Shown: positions 33,649 to 45,315 of the stretch, in pieces | How the letters are laid out: every line of letters starts with the position of its first letter | Numbering within the stretch: the first letter of the stretch is position 1 | Assembly: GCA_964036665.1 (NCBI GenBank) | Contig: OZ038527.1 | Span: 26,391,901-26,455,900 of the forward strand | DNA length: 64,000 nucleotides | From: Gordius sp. MW1 | Lineage: Eukaryota; Nematomorpha; Gordioida; Gordea; Gordiidae | Direction: 5' to 3' | Translations under genes and position numbers: made by a program | Notes under the pieces: generated by a model | What the model was told of the DNA's origin: nothing | Databases searched by the model: none | Seen by the model: the letters and a program-made list of their open reading frames with translations, nothing else

Positions 33649-34021
33649 AATTTAACACTAATAATTGGGTTCAGGCATCCCTTCCAACCAAATCTGGAGG
33701 ATTGGGAATTCGTCCTCCCGGCGGCATATCGCTAGTTGCTTTTATTTCCTCTTTTAAGTCGGTCCAAAACTTAATTTTTAATCTCACAAAACATGATTCC
33801 GACCCTCTGCTAACTCAAGCCTTAGAGCTTTGGAATTTGAATGTCACACCCGAGACCGTTCAACCTCAAAGTACGAGACAAAAGGATTGGGATTCTGGAC
33901 TCGTATAGCGCTCCGTTGATTACCTTTTATCGAGCAGCGACGATGCCAGCATTACAACCTTAGGTCCCTCGCTTTTGATGGTTCCGGTCACGAGTGGCTT
34001 GAAGCCTATCCCAGCAAACTT
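33561..34021 (+). pseudogene. Thumb/linker region of copy 2
   Basis: A different frame continues the protein: WVQASLPTKSGGLGIRPPGG and ISSFKSVQNLIF, then TRQKDWDSGLV and a stop at 33908. RSVDYLLSSSDDASITT and AFDGSGHEWLEAYPSKLLG follow in further frames. Collinear with 12950-13340 (minus) of copy 1. Confidence 0.8.
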
Positions 34022-34657
34022 TTGGGAATGCTGCTTGAAGACTTTGAGCTATCATATTCCATAGCTTTAAGGTTGGGGATCAGCTACAGCAGAGAATTCA
34101 ATTGTCGAAATTGTCTTTCCACTGTAGACGAATATGCTAGGCACCCTCTACACTGCCTAGCAAACAAATATAAATATGTTAGGCACACTAAAGCGAATTT
34201 ATTAATTCAAGCTGCCCTCAAAAAGGCAAAAATCCCCTCATTTCTTGAGCCGTCAGATCCCTCTCTCGAGGGTAGGATGCGCCCTGACGGCTCTTCTCTA
34301 GTCCCCTGGCAAAATGGCCTATCCCTCAAATGGGATTTTACTTGTATTGACCTATTTGCCCCTTCCCATTTTAATTACGACCCTATCGCTACAGCAGAAG
34401 GGCGTAAAACTACCAAGTACTCTGCCCTTTTGGCATCCAATATTTTTATCCCTGTCGTTGCCTCGTGCTCCGGTTCCTTCGGTAAACAGGCAATGGGAGT
34501 TTTTAAAGAAGTCGGAAAACGCTCACCGAAATCTAAAATTTCTGCATCCTTTTTATTCAGGCAACAACTAGGGATTCTTGTTGTACGATACAACTTTAAA
34601 TCCTTCGCCGACTCATGGCCCGTTTTAGAAGATAATGATATAGATCTTTGTATTTAA
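34022..34657 (+). pseudogene. CCHC finger and restriction-like endonuclease of copy 2
   Basis: A 211-residue frame: FNCRNCLSTVDE...RHPLHC finger, VRHTKANLLIQAAL, SFLEPSDPS, RMRPDGSSLVPW and KWDFTCIDLFA, then AEGRKTTKY and a conserved FIPVVASCSG strand and FLFRQQLG tail. The Glu, RPD, WDxTxxD and Lys positions match copy 1, so the nuclease core looks intact. The stop is TAA at the end; the poly(A) tail follows within 90 bases. Confidence 0.85.
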
Positions 34658-34745
34658 CCAATATGTCTTTCTTTATTTATATACTTCGCTTATTTATGTA
34701 ACCTTGTTTCGTGAAAATAAACTTTTTAACCAATAAAAAAAAAAA

Positions 34746-34996
34746 TTTAAGTATAATTAAGATTACAATCCGAAATTTCCAAATTATAACCCCACATACC
34801 TAAGGTTTGTGGAAAACACTTTTAGATTAAAAATTCTGGCTTCGTAAAAAATCAATAATTTAATGTTATAAAGCACTAGTTGCTGATTCGTCAATCAAAT
34901 AAAATTACCCTAAGGCTCTTTGGTATTTGCTATATCTTAATTTCCTGTTACATTATTCAATTTACCGTTCAAACCTATCTGTCAAATAATATCATC
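34746..34996. other. Upstream sequence of plus-strand receptor
   Basis: Short noncoding spacer between the LINE tail and the receptor start. An open frame extends upstream to 34880, but its residues do not align with the other receptors, so the start is placed at 34997. Confidence 0.4.
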
Positions 34997-36058
34997 ATGA
35001 CTTTGGGATATTATTCGTGGTTAAATGCAATTTTCTTTGGTATAATTATATTAACTACTTTATTAGGTACCATCGGCAATACATTTATATTCTTTCTGGT
35101 ATGGAGAAAAAATTTACGGTCACAATCGGCCATGATCATTATATCCAGCATAGTTCTAAGTGATACGTTAGGTGGCCTGTCTACTGGTATAAGTTATGTG
35201 ATCAATTATATGCGACCTTTAATATTAAAAAACGTAATGAGTTGCATTATTTTTGGAATTCTTTCTGATATTGCATTTATGACTCACTCCGAGCAGTTAC
35301 TGGTGCTCGCTATCAATCGTCTGCTTCTCGTTTGTTTTCCCTTTATTTCGGCCAAGGAACCAATAACATCTTGGTGGGCAACCATAGTTCAAAAAGGCAT
35401 GACGTGGATGATAAGTATAGTAGTCCTATACTCAATGGATGGTTGGTGGTAGTGTGTATTCTATTCCACCTGCTTGGTGAATTATCACATTTATAAAATG
35501 CCAATCTTTAAGGCCCATATTATATGGCAATATACTAACTCTTTTGCCACTTTGGTAATGTACGTTTTAATATTCCGTAGTATGCGGAAACAAAGAAGGG
35601 TCTTAATTCATTGGTCGAGAAATATAACCGGGCAGAGCGCCCATTTATCAACCAATCACTCAGTTAAAAGGAATATAACCATATCTTCAATCACACAACC
35701 AAATACAAATAAAGGAGCTCAGAGGCCCTATAAAAAAGCTCGCGAAAAAAGCGTTGCAATCTATTCCTTGCTTGTTTACTTTTTTGTAACTCTTACTTTC
35801 AATTTTTACCACAAACAACTAAGTTCAAATCCAATAGCTCAACTGATTGGTTCACAATTTATAACCTTAGCCTTTTACTTTATCTTCCCGTTTAATTCCA
35901 TTATATCTTTTGTGTTTACTAATATATTCAAAAATGAAACTAGAATTTTTATAAACAAATACAGTTTTCTAAAGATTATAAGGAAACAATTTATTTTCCT
36001 GAAATATCTATTTGTAAATAACATAAACTATATGAAGTTTTTAAAATATTTTAAATAA
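34997..36058 (+). pseudogene. Divergent seven-transmembrane receptor with an in-frame stop
   Basis: Start ATG 34997 aligns with MANPE of the minus-strand receptors. TM1 has GTIGNTFIF, TM2 SIVLSDTLGGLSTGISYV, TM3 ends LAINRLLLVCFPF. A TAG at 35450-35452 falls in the TM4 to extracellular-loop region, where DNA similarity suggests two close indels that shift out of frame and back. After it comes the YSTCLVNYHIY loop, then TM5 IIWQYTNSFATLVMYVLIF, inner loop, TM6 and TM7 (FPFNSIISFVFTNIF). The tail is longer than in the paralogues (FLKYLFVNNINYMKFLKYF). Two near-full halves in one frame suggest a young pseudogene, a sequence error or, less likely, stop readthrough. Confidence 0.75.
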
Positions 36059-36312
36059 TAATATAGCCCATTTGTCAATATCCTAACACTACCTACGACG
36101 GTCCCAAGTCCGTGTGCAAAAAGTGGAGGGTTGGCGTCAGGTCGGAAGCCGGCTAACTCCAAAATTATGATAGTTTCAAACAAGATTTTACAAGAAAGGG
36201 CTAGGGCGTCTTCCACAAACCACGCGCACTGCCCCCCCCCGTGCAATGTGAAAAATACACTAATGTCACTGCCCAACTCACAACGAAGGCGTTTAAGGAA
36301 ATTATGTTGAAA

Positions 36313-37344
36313 GAATGCGAATAACGTGTTGGAATGTGGGAACGTTGACGGGGAAGCATCGAGGTCGCACATATGCGAAGAAGAAGAAAGGTACACATGG
36401 CCTGCCTACAAGAGACGAGATGAAACAGAACGAAAGTTAGGGAATTAGGAGAAGGATAAGCTCGACAGTGGGTCACCAAATCGTGAAAACGGGGTCGGTA
36501 TCGTTCTAAGCGAATCGTTCAAGGACAAGGTGGTGGAAGTCAAGCGTTGTTCCGACAGGCTAATGTGGGCGAAGATTGCAGATCAAGGGGGTATCCTAAC
36601 CGTTATGTGCGCGTATGATCCCCAAATTGGGTGTTTGGAATCTGAGAAAGCATATTCTTTAATTCATTGGAAAAGGAAATACAAGGATTTGTACAGGAAG
36701 AAAGGCTAATTATTGGGGCAGATTTGAACGCTCACGTAGGGAAAGATCGTTTCGGGTATGAACGCAATCATGGATGCTATGGGCATCTGAAGAACAAAGA
36801 AGGGGAAAAACTTCTCCAGTATCCCAAGCATATGACATGGCGATCGTTATATTTTCAAAAACGCTAAGATCATAGTGTGACCTATAGAAGTGGGAAGCAT
36901 TGTAGTCAAATTGACTATTTGCTTATACGGCGAAAGGACTTATGGAATAAAAAGGATTGCAAAGTAATACCGGGAAAAGAAATCGCCAGGCAACATCGTC
37001 CCCTTGTTATGGATCTTGACAGAAGAGTATTTCTTGAAAGAAGAAAGGTCTATGAACCCCGAAGTCGATACGAAAGGCTAAAGGATACGTCGACGAACGA
37101 AGAATACCATCAAAAAGCCTCCTCACTCTTGGGTGCAAGGAAGTTGCATAGGAACGTAAACGACGATTGGGAGACGCTACCTAAGGACATTAAGGAAACA
37201 GCGATTCATGTTTTACAGACCAAAGGAAGCACAGCTATGAATAGGGAACTAAGGTGGTGGGATCAATCGGTTAAAGATTTCATCAAAAGAAAGAAAAATC
37301 TATGTAGACGGTGGCATAAATCAAAAATAGACGGAGGATTATAA
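36313..37344 (+). pseudogene. APE endonuclease of RTE copy C
   Basis: MRITCWNVGTLTGK-type start near 36315, with a small deletion shifting frame at 36355. Then a broken QETR-like stretch, LIIGADLNAHVGKDRFGYE (36703-36760) with catalytic Asp and Asn, YRSGKHCSQIDYLL (36883) and RQHRPLVMDL (36990), which supplies the catalytic His. The EN-RT linker WWDQSVKDFIKRKKN follows. The EN residues survive but the frame does not. Confidence 0.85.
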
Positions 37345-37667
37345 AGAATATAGGGACGCAAAGAGGGCCTCAAAAAATGGCCGTTGCAAAAGCGAAGAAT
37401 GCCACGTACATCGAGATGGTAAACAAACTGGACCATAAAGGGGGCGATAGGCTTATGTACAAATTGGCCAAGATAGGGGAGAAGAAAAGTCGGATGTCGG
37501 AGTTCTTAAAATAGTGAAAAACGAGAAGGGTCCCACCTTATTCAAGCCGAAAGAAGTAATGGTAAGGTGGAAAAAATATTTTAAGAAACTTAAGAATAAT
37601 GCAAATGACATGGATTCCCTTCCCAAAATTGAGCCAAATATAAGTATGGTCGAACTCTTTCAGGAGG

Positions 37668-39117
37668 ATGAATAGGACACAGATGAACAAAATGCAAAAG
37701 GGAAAAGCAAATGGCTCAGATGGAATACCTATGGAAGCATTGCTCGGATGTCGTGAAGAAGGAGTCACCACCATGACGAACCTCCTCAACAAGATTTTGG
37801 TAGAAGAGCGAATTCCTAATCAATGGAGAGCAAGCACGATTATACCCTTATTTAAAGGCAAAGGAGACCCTCAAGACTATGACAATTACAGAGGTATAAA
37901 GCTAACTTGCCACTCCTTGATTATGGAAAGGATCTTAGTAACAAGGCTGAATAACGAGGTGGAAATATCGGCTAATCAATTCGAATTAGTGGCCGGCAAA
38001 TCCACAATCGACCCAATCTTCGCACTAAGACATATGATGGATAAGTATGGTGAAAAGAGGAAAGACCTACATATGGTCTTTATCGACTTGGAGAAAGCTT
38101 ATGACACGGTCCCCCCGCCATTTAATATGGTGGTGCCTGAGAAAGCAAAATATCTCTGACGCATATACACGGCTTATAAAAAATATGTATGAAGCTTCAA
38201 ACTCTTGCGTAAGGACGACAGTTGGAGACTCTTACTCTTTTGGGGTAGAATTGGATTAATCAAGGATCTGCTTTAAGTCCCTTATCTAATATAATTATAG
38301 ACACGATAACGAGGGACATTCAAAAGCCATCGCCATAGTGTATGCTATATGCCGATCATATAGTACTATGCGTGGAAACAAGGGAGAAAGTATTCGAAGA
38401 AGCCGAAAAGTGGTCAAAGCGCTTAGCTGGATATGGTTTAAAGGTCAACGATCGAAAAACGGTATACATGGAAATGAACGATACAAGCACCCCATCGCTG
38501 GATGACCATCTAAAGTACCCTAAAGTAAGGTTTACATACCTCGGCTCTATGCTACATCGAGAGGGAGGTTGCGGAACAGAAGTCAATGCCCGGATCCAAA
38601 AAGGATGGCTTAAATGGCGAAGTATATACGGTGTAATATGCGACAAAAAATGCCAATATGGTTGAAGAAAGTATACAAATCCATCGTAAGACAAGTATTA
38701 CTCTATGGAAGTGAAAAATGGGCATTAAACACCACGGAAGGGAAGCTATTACAAGCCACAGAGATGAGAATGATACGGTGGAGCGGGGTATACCTCGACC
38801 ATAAGACGGACTCTCTCATGACAAAAATGGGTATTCAACCTATGGCGGACATGATTAATGAAAATCGGCTAAGGTGGTATGGGCATATACTAACAAGGGA
38901 CACGGATGACGTAAATGGAAAAGTACTGGACATGGAGATACCCCGGGATGAAAGGAAGAGGACGACCCCATGTCACGTGGAAAGGGCAAGTCGATAAAGT
39001 TATGAAAATAAAGAGATTAGTCAAGACATTGCACTTACCCGGTCAAGATGGAAGAAGCTTATCTAAACAAACTCCACAAATGTGGGACCAAATAACTGAT
39101 AAAGAAGAAGAAGAAGA
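37668..39117 (+). pseudogene. Reverse transcriptase of RTE copy C
   Basis: 37668-38159 encodes NGSDGIPMEALLGC, WRASTIIPLFKGKGD, NYRGIKLTCHS, FVAGKST-like LVAGKSTIDPIFA and MVFIDLEKAYDTV (motif A aspartate). After a frameshift the motif C box reads LYADHIVLC (38342): the second catalytic aspartate is His, where piece B has YVDD. GSMLHREGGC and PMADMINENRLRWYGHIL complete the C-terminus to 38997. Inactive. Confidence 0.85.
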
Positions 39118-39122
39118 AGATT

Positions 39123-40154
39123 TGTTATCATATTATTGAGTAATGTAACGTCCTGTATGACGTTAATCAAAATACCCATATTATAGGGACAATTTTATAA
39201 CCCATACAAGTTTATTCTACACACATTCAATATTTCGTTCCTATTGTGGTCGTATGAATAAAGATTAAATGATGTGGATGCTCAAAGTTTATATTTTTCC
39301 AAATGGCAATGATAACTGTAAAACGTTATAGCGCAACATAAAGGTTTATATTGTATAAAAATTTACTAAGTAGATTGGGACATAAGTATAGAGCTTTCTA
39401 GAGCATACACCATTTGTTTATATGCTTGCTATTCATTTAAGCTCGCCCTTTCTATCATTTTAACCACCTTTTTAATGAAAAAACGAATTCTATTAATATT
39501 ATGATTTTTAATCTAAGAGTAATCTGCTCAGAATTCGTTAGTTATGCATGAATTTAAAATTCTCAACTACTTTTAAGCATAAAAAATAAAGTCTTACAAA
39601 CATAAATAGCCCGATCAAAGAGATATGTTTAAATTTTGCTTTAAAATTAACTATAAGGTATTGAAGGGTCATATGATTAAACATTTATTTGACAAATGTA
39701 CAAATCCTATACAAATTATAGTTTAAATTCTTTAGGCGATTTAATTAATTTATTTAATGTGAATTATAAAAATCACATAAAGACAAATTTTCGAAAAATA
39801 ATTAATAACGGAAAAAATAATTAATATTAATTATTCTGAGAACTAAGATTCAATAACAATACTAATAATCAAAATTATTTATCTAACAGGAAATTGCTAT
39901 AGATTGTTTTTTCAATATCTTACTTATTATTTATTGCTACGTTATACATGTTATATATGGCAAAAAATTACTGGTGTAGCACTAACATTCCACAAAAGTG
40001 TAGCTGTGCAGAATTTATAAGCTGTCTTTAAAATAATGACATAAATCTCATAGAATTTTAGCTTTCAATAATTATTTGGTAAAAATTTTGTGTTAAATGA
40101 ATTTTGATAACTATTAAATATAATTAATTTTGTTTTAATTAAAAACAATAAAAA
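39123..40154. other. Noncoding AT-rich spacer
   Basis: About 1 kb with no shared reading frame, no recognised repeat and no RNA gene that I can support. Confidence 0.45.
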
Positions 40155-41391
40155 TATAAAAAAGCTATCATTTGTCTCCAATAGCCAAAGATGGAATATA
40201 AAGGATATTATTTTATTTACTACAAAACTATAAATTACCTTATAATTGGCATAGTTCTAAGTTTATTAATATGAACATTAACGTAAAAAAAGTAGAGTAA
40301 CTAATTAGTTATTTAGGAAATTGATCTCTAAAAATTTCCCTTTTTAATCTTACAAACTTTTAACTTCTCAAGGCTGTAAGTTTTTAAAGTGTATTCATTC
40401 TTCAAAAAATGGACACTATCAAAATAAAGGCACTAATGTTTCTAATACTACTAAGGTGAGCAATCAACTTTGTTAAAAAATTTTGGAAAATATTTTAAAG
40501 CTTGTTATCGTTTTTACGTTTTCAGTAAATATTAATAACTTTATGAGAAGGGAGAGAGCTTTTAACCTCTAAGCCTAGTAATGTAAGCCATTGTTATTAA
40601 AATCGTTATATTTTAGATCCGTGTTAATTTGGTTTTTATCTACTTCTAAATCTATATTTTTAGGCACGCCACGCTATAGAGGTAAGTGCATTATAACCAA
40701 ACATCTAAAAACTAATATTTATTTTATAATGAGATCATCAGTTAGAGAAATACTTGCCAAGGATTATATAAAAACAATCGAGCTTTCCAATACAGCTCCT
40801 TTTAATGCACAAATCACAGATTAATTTTTTTGGTAGGGTAAAACATTTTGCAAATCTTAATGTGTTTGCATTTAGGTTATTTTTATGAACATGAATACAT
40901 CTAACACAAGTTTTAAAGGATTAATCATTGACTTTAGCTTGATGAACATAAATTTATCTTGCGTTAAACAAATTAATATTGTATGTTTAAAGAGTCTATG
41001 GTTTAAAGAGACAAATAGTTTAATGGACATCAATATTGAGTCGTATTAGTGCAGATGTAGTAATGAGGGCAACTAAGGTAAGATGTCTATAATAAAAGGA
41101 AAAGAATTATAATATAATAACTATAAAAGAAAGTTAGGAACAAGTCCGATATAAAATTAACGTTAAAGTAAAATGTAAGAATACATTCATACAATAATTA
41201 GACACTTTAAAAAATGTTACATACACATTATTTATTAAAATTGGATATTAGATATTTTGAAAAATTTGGGTTTATATATTAAAAATTAGTAGATCAACAT
41301 CGTTAAATATATGTTTTTGTCAGATGAAAGTATTCGTTTTCGCTTATAAAAAAACAAGTTATCTGATGCCTTTAAAAATTTAGAAGAACGT
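40155..41391. other. Block IV 3' flank of receptor
   Basis: Collinear with 836-1550 plus 5437-5939 (block I) and 19100-19951 (block III), without the hAT, gypsy or Helitron insertions found there. It serves as an empty-site reference. Confidence 0.65.
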
Positions 41392-42405
41392 TCATTTGGA
41401 AAACATGTGCATTTTTATAATGTTTAAAGCTTCTTGTTTGAAAACTTTTGTAAACACGAAGGAAATGAGAGGGTTTAAAGTAAATATGAAATAAAAAAGT
41501 AACGATATGATGTTGGTAAGTATTTTTTGTGTTGAAGGATCTGAGCTAAAGGTTTTGTTTGAAAAATTAAATGATAAAGTTTCAATTAAATAAATGAAAA
41601 ATATTAACAACGAGTATAGGGCTAAATCGTTTTCACGAGCCTTTTTGGTAGAAATTAGATTGCGACCAAGATTAGGTAGTACAGACTTATTAGCCTGTGA
41701 GGTATTTGATTGCTGAGGGAATAATTTGTTATCATTTGAAGTACAAGTAATATGTGTAATTCCACTAGGTGTCATGTTTGCAAAAACCTCCCTCTGTTTT
41801 CGCATATATCGAATTATAATTAAGTACATCACAAAGATAATACAGGAATTTGTGTATTGCCATATTAAATGGGCTTTGAACAAAGCCGGTTTAAAATTAT
41901 GATAGTTTTGAAGACACGTAGAAAAAAAATTGTTATAAATGATTCCACCCACACTATTTTGTAGGATTCGGACTATAACGCTTACAGTCCAAATGATCCC
42001 TATTTGTATGTATGTATATTTGTTCGAAGTCACCTTTTTGCTTATGACTATAAAGGGAAAGCAAACGTTAAGGAAACGATTTAAAGCTAATATTAATAAG
42101 TGTATGGAATGCGACATAAAAGCGATTTCCGTGAGCATACCCATAATATTACAGAACAGAGGATTTTTGACAAAATTTAGCTCAAAGTATTTTAAGACAT
42201 AACTTATACCTGTACTAAGGCCTCCTATGACGTCCGTAAGAGCAATGTTGGATATGATAATCATGGCTGATGTTTGTCTAAGCTTTTTAAGACTCCATAT
42301 AAGCAGCAGTAAACAAGTATTACCCACAGTACCAACAACAGTTGAAATTATAATAATGCTTAAGAATATTCCGTTAATCCATAAATAATATTCCGGGTTT
42401 GCCAT
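41392..42405 (-). CDS. Seven-transmembrane receptor (rhodopsin-like, chemoreceptor type), block IV
   Basis: A single-exon frame of 337 residues, a close paralogue of 19952-20959 (most residues identical). TM1 has GTVGNTCLLLLIW, TM2 IALTDVIGGLSTGISYV, TM3 is followed by NRFLNVCFPF instead of DRY, and TM7 ends in FTLNPLISFVF with no Tyr at the NPxxY site. Two cysteines (in NPLFC and FFSTC) can form the usual disulfide. The inner loop between TM5 and TM6 differs most (GITHITCTSNDNKLFPQQ in place of GTAQLSCTSNNIGLS). The start is ATG 42403-42405; the codon before it is TTG, so MANPEYYL is the N-terminus. Open and without defects, probably a functional membrane receptor of unknown ligand. Confidence 0.85.
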   Translation of the reverse strand: MANPEYYLWINGIFLSIIIISTVVGTVGNTCLLLLIWSLKKLRQTSAMIIISNIALTDVIGGLSTGISYVLKYFELNFVKNPLFCNIMGMLTEIAFMSHSIHLLILALNRFLNVCFPFIVISKKVTSNKYTYIQIGIIWTVSVIVRILQNSVGGIIYNNFFSTCLQNYHNFKPALFKAHLIWQYTNSCIIFVMYLIIIRYMRKQREVFANMTPSGITHITCTSNDNKLFPQQSNTSQANKSVLPNLGRNLISTKKARENDLALYSLLIFFIYLIETLSFNFSNKTFSSDPSTQKILTNIISLLFYFIFTLNPLISFVFTKVFKQEALNIIKMHMFSK

Positions 42406-45285
42406 CAAAAAATATTTTGAAAATAGCTAAAATGAAATGACATAATATGTGCGAAGATTAATAAACCCATATATTGGTATGGCATAGATTTATAAAGACA
42501 TAAAAATATTTAATAATATTAAAAATATAAAAAGGTCTTTTATAGTGATATAATTTTGATGGACCTAAAAGTAATTTAATGATTTCAAAATACATAATTT
42601 ATGCATTGGTGTCAGAATATAGATAGACACCATTAATCCCCATACCAATGTTTTAGCCTCTTTCAAATTAGTTTATATTTAACAAGCATAATATATTTTA
42701 TTATTGCTATAAAAAAATTAATGTAAAAGCAATAAATCTTTTGTGGTCCAACATATATATAATAACGGCTCATGCAATCCTTAACTAAAATATCCGTCTA
42801 TAACAAATAGTATAGAGTTAAAAAACTATATGATACCCACCAATATTTGTTAAGTTCTTTCAAAAGCCAACTTAGAAACTAAACGAAAGGCACTCATATT
42901 ATCCCAAAATAAGATTTTATTGTAAATTTTTTAACAGCGTGGTCTTTATAGATTTTATAATACCAACGCCGCCTCCCGTATGTCTCAAAAAACGACTTAA
43001 GAAATAAATATTTTTACATATTTCAACCAAAAATTATCTCTGTATACCAAGAATCATTTTTTTAGATGCGAAATTTTCAAAATTAGACACTTTCTCAGTA
43101 TTTTTATAATATATGGTTGACTTAACAGTTTCTGACATTCAATCTATCTACCATCTCATGTATATTAAAATGTTAATAGTCTGAACGATTATGTCTATCG
43201 TTATCTATAATGTTGGATTATTAGGGCATACATCTCAATCTAATAAATATATGCAATGGTTGTCATAAAGCATTGCCACTTGTTTACTCAAACATGATAT
43301 TTAGTTGTGCGGGCTTGACTTAATTTACTACCTTTTCAAAATGGTAAATCATAAAATAATTTTTATTGGATTGGGATTCAAATTTAGAAAGAGAACATAG
43401 GGATATGGCTGAGCTATAGCGGATGAAAAAGCACGGCTACCCACCATCTTTATATGAACTAGTATCTTTAATTTAGGTTTTGTACTATGAAAGTATATAC
43501 AACTAGAGGATAGATAATGTTAGGTTATTTAAAAAGCTAAAAAATTGAATTTTGATAAACAATAAATAAAAAATTTCGCTTTACTTAGTTTAATAATTGA
43601 TTACTTAAACTCATTGTTCCGTTCTGGGTTTGTTTAAAAATAACTTTAACTAAAATTAAATCAATGTTGATAACAAAATAAAAAGGTCGCCATATAAAAG
43701 ACTCTCTTAATTATCCCTTAAAATTTTAAAAATCAAATCAAACGGGACGGGCTTTTGAGTAGAATTTTAGTCACCCACTGATTATGTAAAATAATATAAT
43801 TTATGATTATACTTAGTCTAAAGGGCACAATATAGTAAAAGTAACGATCAGAAGTTCATAATTTTGACTCTCACTATAATTCAATATAAATAATATTAAT
43901 AAACGATTGAAATCAAACCTAAATCGTTGCATAAAACGTGAATTAAAAAGCGTGTCACTTTGGGTAATATGAGATACCATATAGCAAAAATATGAAAAGC
44001 ACACAAATTAAAATTCATATATGACAACCCTTAAAGAAAGAAGTCCATGTAGTTACATTTCATACAAAACCCCGTTAATAACAGCACGGTAGTAATGTTA
44101 ACTAGCACGACTTATTAGACCTACGCTGTTTAATGGAGTAAACAGTGTACATCTGAGAAAGGCGCTTAATGTATAATCGCCTTTTTTTAGTGATCCCCCA
44201 CCCCCTGGGTTCCTAAATCTAAAATAAAATTACTATGGGGCTAGGTTTTTTGATTTTATAGGACCGCGACATGTGACCTATTTTCTAGCTATAATCAACC
44301 TAGCATTCTCAGTATTTTACATTATTACTTATATCTCTATTGCGGACCGCTGGACGCCCCCTTACTTTCCTACAGGACGGTCACCAAATAAAAGGAATTT
44401 CATCAATTTAAACTAATTTTTACAGCCAGTTTTTGACTTGACGCCTACCATTCACTTCCACGCGAAACTGGGAATGTCGTTATAATAAAGTTTTAATTAT
44501 AAATCCCGATGATCACAAAAAACAAGAAGAAATTATAATAGTCGACCCATACATGGACTAATCAAGTGAGAGTGTAGGTTGCCATGTTTCATCAATATGT
44601 TAATATTAATGTTTATCTTAAAATTTATATTATGCCAATATCACATAATAATAGCGTCTAACAAAAAACAACATATAAGGTGAAGATATTTGAAACTACA
44701 TTCTAAATAGTTAAAATAAAAAGTAATAGCGCCATCTATAATTTATTTCATCTTTGACCTATAAACGTAATAAAATCAGCTCTTCGCCAACCTATTGTAT
44801 TATTAATTGTTCAACCCTGCATCATTTATATCGTTGTCAACCCGAAAACAGCTTGCCAAAGTTTCAGCTCTAATTCGATAATGTTGCTTCTAAAAGCTTG
44901 AGAAGTATTAATCAGAATACTGGTATATTTTAACCTTATGGTATTGTGACAAATTGGACATCCTTTAAAAATAAAATCTTTAATGGATAATAAAATTTAT
45001 TAAGGCGACGAATTATATTATCGCTAACCTACATATGCGAATGACAAGATAATTAATTGGAATTCATTAATTTGATTAGTCATAATGAAAATTTTATTAC
45101 ATTTTTGACAACGACTAGATGTAGATGCAATGAAATGTCAATAAATCCTATAACGTAATGTTAATTAGGCAATATCACAGAGAAGAGTGGGACGGCACCC
45201 TTCATATATATGGAAGAAAACTTATTAACTAAAATTATTTTACACTATTTTCGAAACAACTGTGATAACTCCAAAAACTACTAAG
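42406..45285. other. Receptor upstream region, block IV (noncoding)
   Basis: Collinear with 20960-23672 and, beyond the RTE insertion, with 30236-30540. At about 45285 the sequence switches from the outer end of block IV to the 3' flank of block V, so the two blocks are joined head to tail. No coding region conserved. Confidence 0.65.
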
Positions 45286-45315
45286 TATTAATTACTTTAA
45301 AAGGAACGAGGGAGC

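Larger units (their letters stand above)
31765..34745 (+). mobile_element. Non-LTR element with restriction-like endonuclease, copy 2 (best copy)
   Basis: The fullest member of the family. It has an N-terminal zinc finger, RT with intact YLDD, a C-terminal CCHC finger and restriction-like nuclease, and a poly(A) tail at about 34735-34745. Four frame breaks (about 32115, 33635, 33905 and 33970) keep it from coding one protein. The left edge is uncertain by tens of bases. Confidence 0.85.
36093..39122 (+). mobile_element. RTE-type LINE, copy C (nearly full length)
   Basis: From the CTACGACGGTCCCAAGTCCG leader to a GATAAAGAAGAAGAAGAAGA tail, about 3.0 kb, the usual size for RTE elements. It lies 35 bases beyond the receptor stop at 36058. 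Frameshifts are frequent. No clear target-site duplication was seen. Confidence 0.85.

Noticed and set aside
34880..34996. N-terminal extension of the plus-strand receptor
   Set aside because: It has no match in the paralogues, and the ATG at 34997 aligns with their start; probably 5' noncoding DNA that happens to be open.
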